From Limnanthes douglasii subsp. nivea (Eukaryota; Streptophyta; Magnoliopsida; Brassicales; Limnanthaceae): DNA of 64,000 nt. Positions within the stretch are counted from its first letter, which is position 1, and each line of letters begins with the position of its first letter. Positions 57,550 through 64,000 of this stretch are shown one piece after another. Where the stretch lies: the NCBI GenBank assembly GCA_036936605.1, contig JAUPFV010000001.1, positions 151,280,187-151,344,186 on the forward strand. The letters are read 5' to 3'. Under the pieces are notes generated by a model. The model saw only the letters and a list, made by a program, of their open reading frames with translations, made no database searches and was not told where the DNA came from. Made by a program: the position numbers and the translations under genes.

Positions 57550-60140
57550 ATATTTTCAGGGCGATTAGATGATAGTTGAGATGCCAAGGTGGGACGAGTC
57601 TTCTATAACTAATTGGGAGCATTATTTTATCATGAGGCTGGAGAAAAATGATGTGGAGAGCAACCAATTAAAGAAAATGGTGAGGACTTAGAGAAAGAAA
57701 AGATTCAGACTATGAGCCTAGTGACATATGTGATAATGATAACTTTATAGTGAAGCCATGAAGCGAACTAGCCAAAAAGATTCATTTAAAGTATATGGTG
57801 GAAAGACGTATAACTCATCAAAGATTCCAACATATGAATGAAAATAATACTATTTTTTATAAAACGATTTTAGCTGAAAAAATTTAAGCCAAGAGATTGT
57901 GATTCTATAAGAGTCCGCAAAGTTAGAGAAAGATTAAGTCAACTCAAGTGTGGTATTATGTATGGTGTGGCCTAATAAATAAAAGTCTGTATAGAACATA
58001 AGTTGCAAGAGAAAGAGGGCTTTTGCCGTAATATTTACCAAACTACTTCACTTGGACACAGAATAGGTTGTGCATTATGTTGAGGAATATAATAAGGTGG
58101 AATACAATGTGGTAGAAGAGGAAGATCCTCATGAAAATGTGAAAGTACATATTATAGTTCATTTAGAAAATATTGGCATAAGTTAGAATGTTATATGTGT
58201 ATATATGGAGGTAAATAATAATGCTTTTCATGTACAGAAAGAAACCAAGTTGTTAGGTTGAGAAATGGGTCAATCGTTGGATAAGGTACATAGTTACTTA
58301 GATTTAGAAAATGTATATTCTATAGATCTGCTTTAGTTAGATTTTGCAAATGTATATTCCGAATTATTTGGCAAGTCATGTTCAGGTGTGTTTCTTTATG
58401 TTTTGTATAATTGTAAATCGTGATTTTTTTTTGCATAAAGACGATAAGTTATTAAAAAAACTAAAAAATGAAAAGGGGGTACATAATGAAAGCGAGCTAC
58501 CAGTTGATGATAAGGTCCGACATCCTGATAAGGTATATAATTAATTAATAGTTTTCAAATATACTTAATAAATATATAAGGAAACTGAGTCGCTAGTCGT
58601 AGAAAAGGTCTAAATTGTGGATGAGGTATATAATTAATAGATATTTCTCAAATGTACATTTCATAAATCATATGGTATCAAGTTTCGCAAATAGGCGTTC
58701 ATTAAGATTGTATAAGTTAATTTAGTGAGGTTTTGTAACTGGCTAGTTACCAAGGTTTTGCAAGTTAGTTTAGTTAGATTCTGCGAATGATTGTTTAGCA
58801 AGTCCAATTTAGTTATATTTCCCTACGTTCTATAAAATTATAATTCAATTTTTTTTCTTTAAGCAAACACAATATTGGTAGACAAAACTGAAAAAGAGGT
58901 CGAAGAATATACTAGAAGTAAATTACTAGTCGTGGATAAGTTTCATCTTGTGGATGAGGTACATAGTTTAACAGATTTAGTAAATGTACATTTCATAAGT
59001 CATTTGTAGTCGAGTTTCACCAATGGTCATTTAATAAGTTTTTGCAAGTATTGTTTATGTATAGTCTTTATGCTTCCAAAATTATAATTAATGAATCTAT
59101 TTGTTAGCAGGAAAACATGGAGTTGTTGGAGAAAGCTATAAAATAATATGAGAAATCGATTGTAAATAAGACATGATTCGTTGATAAGGTCAGTCATGGA
59201 TGAGGTACATAGTTCGTGAGATTTTGAATATATACTATATGTAAGTCATTTGTAATTAGCTTTTGCTAAATGGTCATTCAGAAACGTTTTGCAAGTATTT
59301 TTAGGAAAATTTCTCTACATTTTGAAGAAATTTATTTGTGAATCTGTTTTTTGTTGTCAATCATAGAGTTGGAGGATAAAATTTAGAAAACAAAAAAAAC
59401 GAGTGGAAGCGAGATGATAGTCGTCAATAAAATCGATCCTGTGGATGAGGTATGTAGTTCAATCAAATTTAGCAAATGTATATTTTGCAAGCATTTGTAG
59501 TTATATTTTGTAAATTATTATATTATAAGGTGTTGCAAGTATGGTTTAGATATGTTTATCGAATATTGAAGAAAACTACAAAAAATGAGAAATTTATTTG
59601 AAACGGGACGTTAGTCATGGATAAGTTCCACCCCGTGGATGAGATACATAGTTCATGATATTTAGCAAATGTACATTTCCCAAGTAATTTGTATTGATAT
59701 TTAACATATGGTCATTTAGCAAGGTTTCACAAGTATTGTTTATGTATATTAATTGACTCTTCAAAATATTAGTAATTCAAGAAACTATTTTACACCTTGT
59801 TGAAAAAACTAGACAATAGAGGCATAGACCAAACGAAATTGATTTGCCGACTAAAGATGAGGTCCAGAGACTACATATGATACATAACTCATCAGATTTA
59901 GCTAATTTACATACTAAAATTCACATGTAGTCAAGTATTGTTTAGGCATACTTCTAAATATGTCACAAAATTTTAACTCAATAAATTATTATTATTTTCC
60001 AAAAAAAAAAACAGTAACTTGTTAAGAAAATACAAATGACGGGGCGATACAGAAGTGAAAAGACCTGAAAATTATAGATAAAGTTCAGATTGTGGATGAG
60101 GTACAAACTTCAGGTATTTTACCATATATATATATATATT
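57550..60140 (+). repeat. Array of tandemly duplicated exon-like units
   Basis: Eight or nine related units, about 190-330 bp apart, each with a gtggatgaggtacatagtt-like block (at about 58281, 58528, 58618, 58951, 59197, 59441, 59635, 59874, 60091). In the best copies a T-rich tract and AG (for example before 58864 and 59111) open an exon-like block of about 95 nt that ends ...GATGAG followed by GTACATAG, a good donor; the rest is intron-like (atttagcaaatgtacattt, gtcatttgcaagtattg). The 58864-58958 block would encode an acidic/basic peptide ending VVDKFHLVDE; 58441-58530 encodes a similar one (NESELPVDDKV). The leading 57550-58230 also looks like decayed coding sequence. I do not recognise the gene. 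Confidence 0.6.
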
Positions 60141-60149
60141 ACAAGTCAC

Positions 60150-61488
60150 TTTTAGGAAAATTTTACAAGTTTCGTAACTAAATTATATTAAGAAATATTT
60201 TGTAAGTTATCTTTGGCATGTTCTGCTAGTCATAGTAGTTAGTTTTGACAAAGTAAATTTGGAAAGTTTCATATTTGGTGATTGCCAACTTTTGCAAGTC
60301 ATAATAACGAGTGACACAAAAAAATTACCTTCATATTAAAAATATTTTTCAATAATAATATGCATAAAAAATGAAACAAACGTCGTCTTTAGAGTCATAT
60401 GCATTAACACAAAAAAACAAAGAAATATTCACAAACATATGTTTAGTTATTAGAATCTTTGTGTCTCTCGGAATCACCACTAGTTCTTTCTAATTTATTT
60501 GTTTATATATTCACCGTCTTTATCTGAAAATTAAATGTAGGAAACAACAAATAATATTTTGGATAACACGAAATATATGGAAGTCCTTTTTTATGTATAA
60601 GTGGACTTCTCAGACAGATGGATTTATAAAGATTCTTAAACGAACTTGCTCTAGTAAGATTCTGCTTTGAATATGTCATTATTTGATGATAATACAAGTT
60701 AAATTATTTTACACGGTAAGCTTCATCATCGAATGAATCATTAGAGCATCTTTCGATGAATCTTAAAAGTCATCTTTTGACGAATATTCAATATAAATCA
60801 AACGACAAAGATTCATAATAAAGTTAAGGGATATAGTACTCCTCATGAAACAAATAATACTCTTCGTCAATGATATATGATGGTCTCTTAACTCTCAATT
60901 TTTGCACGTTGAGTAATGTTTTGTTATTTTAGTTTAATTTTGAGTTGTTGAAGAATCTATTTAAATTTCACACTCAAGCGCTTAAGTGTCATTCTAGCTA
61001 ATTTATCATTCATGGTCATTAATACAATGTATTTGCCAATTACTATGTCAAATTGAACAATTAATACTTTAATTAATTTATAAATGTCTTATTAGGCATA
61101 TTTTCTAGCTCTCATTTCATATTCAGTTTGCAAATCGGATTTGATAAGGTTTGCAACTATACATGTCACAAAGTTTTGTTTGTCGTGTTTAGGCACGTTT
61201 TGTAATACACGATTTATTACGGTTTTATAAATTACTTAATATTTTATTGTTAGATTATGGAGCATTTTAATATTGTTAATACGACACCAACCATTCCAAA
61301 CATAAACCAAGACGATGAATGACCATAATATAACGAATCTGATTTTGCAAAAACAAAACAACACAAATTGTTAACTTCAAAGATTGGATTGTAGATAATG
61401 ATACAAAAGGTTTTATTGACATTGAAAAAATCAAGAAACGAGTCATCATTTGGAAAAAAACAAGACAAAATGATCAATTGGAAACAAT
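60150..61488. other. AT-rich stretch without supported genes
   Basis: No gene supported. Phrases such as tttgcaagtcat and caagtttcgtaac continue the intron-like wording of the array to the left until about 61250, suggesting the same decayed locus extends this far. Confidence 0.4.
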
Positions 61489-61692
61489 ATGTGTGTGTGT
61501 GCGCGCGCATGTGCGTGCGTGTGTGTTAGTGTTATAAAGATATGCTAATGTTTTGAAAATTATATTTTATTTATGTTCACATGAATATATACATATTTTA
61601 TATTCTTATTTTTTGTAAATTTTGTTAAGTCTGAATTGTTTTTAGAGAGAGAGTAATGTAAAGTAAGATGTTAGAGAGAGAGAGAGAATGAT
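61489..61692. repeat. Alternating purine-pyrimidine (GT/GC) and GA microsatellites
   Basis: A 40-bp run of gtgtgtgtgtgcgcgcgcatgt-type alternating sequence (about 61489-61529) and a (ga) tract split in two (about 61643-61692). The GT/GC part has Z-DNA-forming potential. Confidence 0.85.
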
Positions 61693-61699
61693 TCGGAGT

Positions 61700-62600
61700 C
61701 TTCAAGTATCACTTAAAAAAAGAGTCGTCCCTTTATTCATCGCCTCACGCCTTATTTATATGCGTGTCAGACCTATAACTGAATTAGTTATATAATGGAT
61801 AAATCACATTACAGCCCCTTATCTTTATAAATAATCAAAATATTTTTTATAACTATACAATTTATCATAAATAACCATAACATTATTATATTTTGTCCCT
61901 AATATTTCATATCCTTATCAGTAGCTCCATAGTTCTTATGAGGGATAACTAATAAGAACTAGTATTCATCAAAATCACAGTAGATGGAAAATATTAATTG
62001 CAAAGATCTAAATCGCTTCAGATTTAACCTTTCCCTTCCCTCATCAAATTGGTTTGTTTCAGTATCTTTCATATTCGAATAAAAGCTATCTTATATTCAC
62101 CTCGAATATAAACCATTTATTATTTCGTGTCAAATGTAGAGCATTCATTAACGATTCAAAACTGCTAGGTTATGCACTTGCCATCCTCGAACAAAAGAAT
62201 ACTCTGGTTTACTTCAAATCTGATCCAAATGTTCCATACAACCATTTGGAATACTCTAGTACGTGTGCGAAAATCCACTAGGGTTGCCCTTAGGTCTGAT
62301 AAAATAAAAGTGTCACACTAACCACTCTAAAAGTAGCCATTTGGCATTCTTTTTTCCACCCAATAGCTACTATCAAATTTCCAAATTCTCTGACCACTTT
62401 CTCTTTCATGATTCTTTTATAAATACTATATCATTCATTATTTTTGTTCCACGTATAACTTCTAGTGAGAGAAAGTTAATATGAAAATCCAATTTCTTGG
62501 TTACCTTCATCTGGAAACCCAATTTCTTGGTTACCTTCGCTGGAAAATGCATGTTTCCTAATTATCCTTTAAACTTTTATGAACTAATTTGAAAATTCTT
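61700..62600. other. Stretch without a supported gene, possibly a decayed LTR
   Basis: No coding support. If the plus-strand antisense-type gene at 62600-64000 belongs to a minus-strand Tat element, that element's 3' LTR should lie here, but I could not recognise LTR ends. A sentence (tggaaa..cccaatttcttggttaccttc) is duplicated at about 62493-62538. Confidence 0.35.
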
Positions 62601-64000
62601 TTTCATCTTAGTTTATGAGAAAATCCTCAGCTACTAAAAAACTTATTTTTGGCCTTTATGATTACTTGTGTATCAGTGAAAAGGCAGTTGAATACCAGCC
62701 AACAAGAGTAATAGATAATTCTCTAGAATTTTCAACTCAAACCATCATGTACGGTAATTTCAACCCTAATCAAAGTTCTTCTTAGTTTCAGAGTTCATCC
62801 AATCCAGATCTTAACATTTGTTTACCAAAATCCCCTCGACGGTCATCACCACCATAGCTCCAAAACCTCACACCAACAAATTCCTTACAACCATCGCCTC
62901 CGAATCATTCTCCAACATTTTTTGGCTTCATATTTGTTCCTTATCGAAATAACCGCAAAGAAACACAAAGCGTATCCATTCACAAAAAATCATAAAAAGT
63001 TTCATCATCTATCCACACCGATCCACCTAGAATTTCACATAAAAAGACTCCTTGAGTTTAGTCAAAGGCTCATCTCTTCCAAAACTGTCGTGTAAGAAAT
63101 AAAACATTTGTAGCTATGGGAGACCTCAAAGCTGATAACACTCCATAAAATCCTACCCAAAATACCACAGATAATCCTATAGTATTGGCTCCTCCCTCGA
63201 GGGAGATTTTTATGACCAACATGGAGTCACAATAAACTCCTTCGAACACCTAACATCAAAATCTCCCCCCAAACTCAAATCCTCCTCAGCTAGAAGACGA
63301 AGCTTCTGAATAAGAATCTGATTCAGAGGAAATGGTAGAAACGAACTCAAATATCGAAGCTATAGAAAGTAGTGCTGCTTCTGAAACCGAAGATGATGCT
63401 TCGGAAAAGGATGCACCAAAGAAAAAAGTAAAGAAAAAGAAAGTGCCATTTGAATTTCTTGAAGATATTGATGTTGGTCTTTGTGTAAATTTTAAACCAC
63501 TCCTCCCCGAATATATCATGGCGCTGAAGAATGTGCCATATGATTATTACAGTCAAGCTCTTTCCAAACGTTTAAAGAAACAATGGAGAATGCAAGACAA
63601 TGTATTGTTTTGACTATTAGAAAAAGGAGAGACTCATTTTGACTATAAAGCAGGTTAATTGGTAGTCTATCGTTAAATCATAAACTAGGGACTTCGGTTC
63701 CCACTGGACCCAATGATAGTGGAGTATTTCAAACTCTTAGATCTCTGTCCTACATAAGCAACATCGAATTTATGGTTCACTCTCCTGTAAGTGATTATGG
63801 ATTCTAGACAAAGCCAGACCCATCTCTCCATAAAAAACTTTATTGCCATGACCGGTATTTCCAAAGTTCCAGTATTGCTCTTCTATTATCTTACGCTTGT
63901 AGATGATTTCATAATCATTGATTATCTTCCCGAGACTGAAAAATTCTGGAAGCAAATATTCATCTTCATTTCTAGAGCATGGGATAATGGCAAGTACATA
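62600..64000 (+). pseudogene. Tat antisense-type gene remnant, running off the window
   Basis: Related to the antisense gene at 33108-35988. The acidic/lysine-rich part (63332-63420: SAASETEDDASEKDAPKKKV) is followed by LLPEYIMALKNVPYDYYSQAL (matching VSVKYLIALQKINYAF...), then, after stops and frame changes, GLRFPLDPMIVEYFKLLDLC at about 63680-63745, which parallels NWVLRFPLDPEIVKYFHLIKLC. An in-frame stop at 63611-63613 and others break it. If the arrangement is the same as in the full-length copy, its host element lies on the minus strand with pol beyond the right edge of the window. Confidence 0.68.

Noticed and set aside
60001..60015. An A-run as a possible LINE or processed-gene poly(A) tail
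   Set aside because: It sits inside the exon-like repeat array before an AG and no retrotransposed body precedes it.
1..64000. tRNA, rRNA or organellar insertions
   Set aside because: I looked for cloverleaf-like and rRNA-like blocks and saw none; the tRNA-like strings found are retrotransposon primer-binding sites.

Overview
This 64 kb window is nuclear DNA of a flowering plant, most likely a eudicot. It is AT-rich and carries intron-containing plant genes (GT-AG introns) set in a dense, nested deposit of plant transposable elements. I cannot name the species. Only three host genes can be supported: an ER lumen protein-retaining receptor (ERD2/KDEL receptor, minus strand, 9678-12166, six exons, 215 aa); a purple acid phosphatase-like gene (plus, 42457-44523, six exons, 513 aa); and an X8-domain, probably GPI-anchored, plasmodesmata callose-binding-like gene (minus, 44950-46637, three exons including a 34-nt microexon, 198 aa). 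The last two are convergent neighbours 426 bp apart.

The most interesting observation is the purple acid phosphatase-like gene. Its reading frame and all splice sites are intact and the fold-defining sequence is well kept, yet six of the seven metal-ligand positions of the family are substituted (D to N, D to G, N to Q, H to S, H to Q, H to N; only the tyrosine remains). It looks like a retained pseudoenzyme and not a decaying pseudogene.

Layout: 1-5790 is a decayed Ty3/gypsy Tat-type element (minus) split by a nearly complete CRM-like chromovirus (299-5359, minus, TSD caata). 7196-8410 is a decayed Ty1/copia fragment. 9678-12166 is ERD2, with a 436-bp hAT-type MITE in intron 2. 12554-13033 is a Mutator-type MITE. 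13333-19990 is a decayed LINE with an RNase H domain, interrupted by a partly palindromic cluster of TRIM-like LTRs (14488-16035). 20855-21348 is a Tat-family solo LTR with TSD. 22371-22781 is a GC-rich hAT-type MITE. 22977-23176 is a 30-bp tandem repeat. 23680-25500 is a minus-strand Tat pol remnant. 26454-36790 is a complete-length Tat-type gypsy element (plus) with LTRs, TSD atact, gag-pol and a spliced antisense gene between pol and the 3' LTR. 38820-40385 is a minus-strand Tat gag/protease remnant. 42457-46637 holds the two convergent host genes. 47830-52500 is a second RNase H-bearing LINE (minus). 52541-56700 is another Tat remnant (plus) with its own antisense ORFs. 57550-60140 is an array of tandemly duplicated exon-like units. 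62600-64000 is a plus-strand copy of the Tat antisense gene that runs off the window.

The mobile elements are nearly all inactive. Many of the nonsense changes are of the C-to-T/G-to-A kind expected from deamination of methylated cytosine. The three host genes are unrelated in function: Golgi-to-ER retrieval, an apoplastic/secretory phosphatase-fold protein, and a cell-wall/plasmodesmal callose-binding-like protein.
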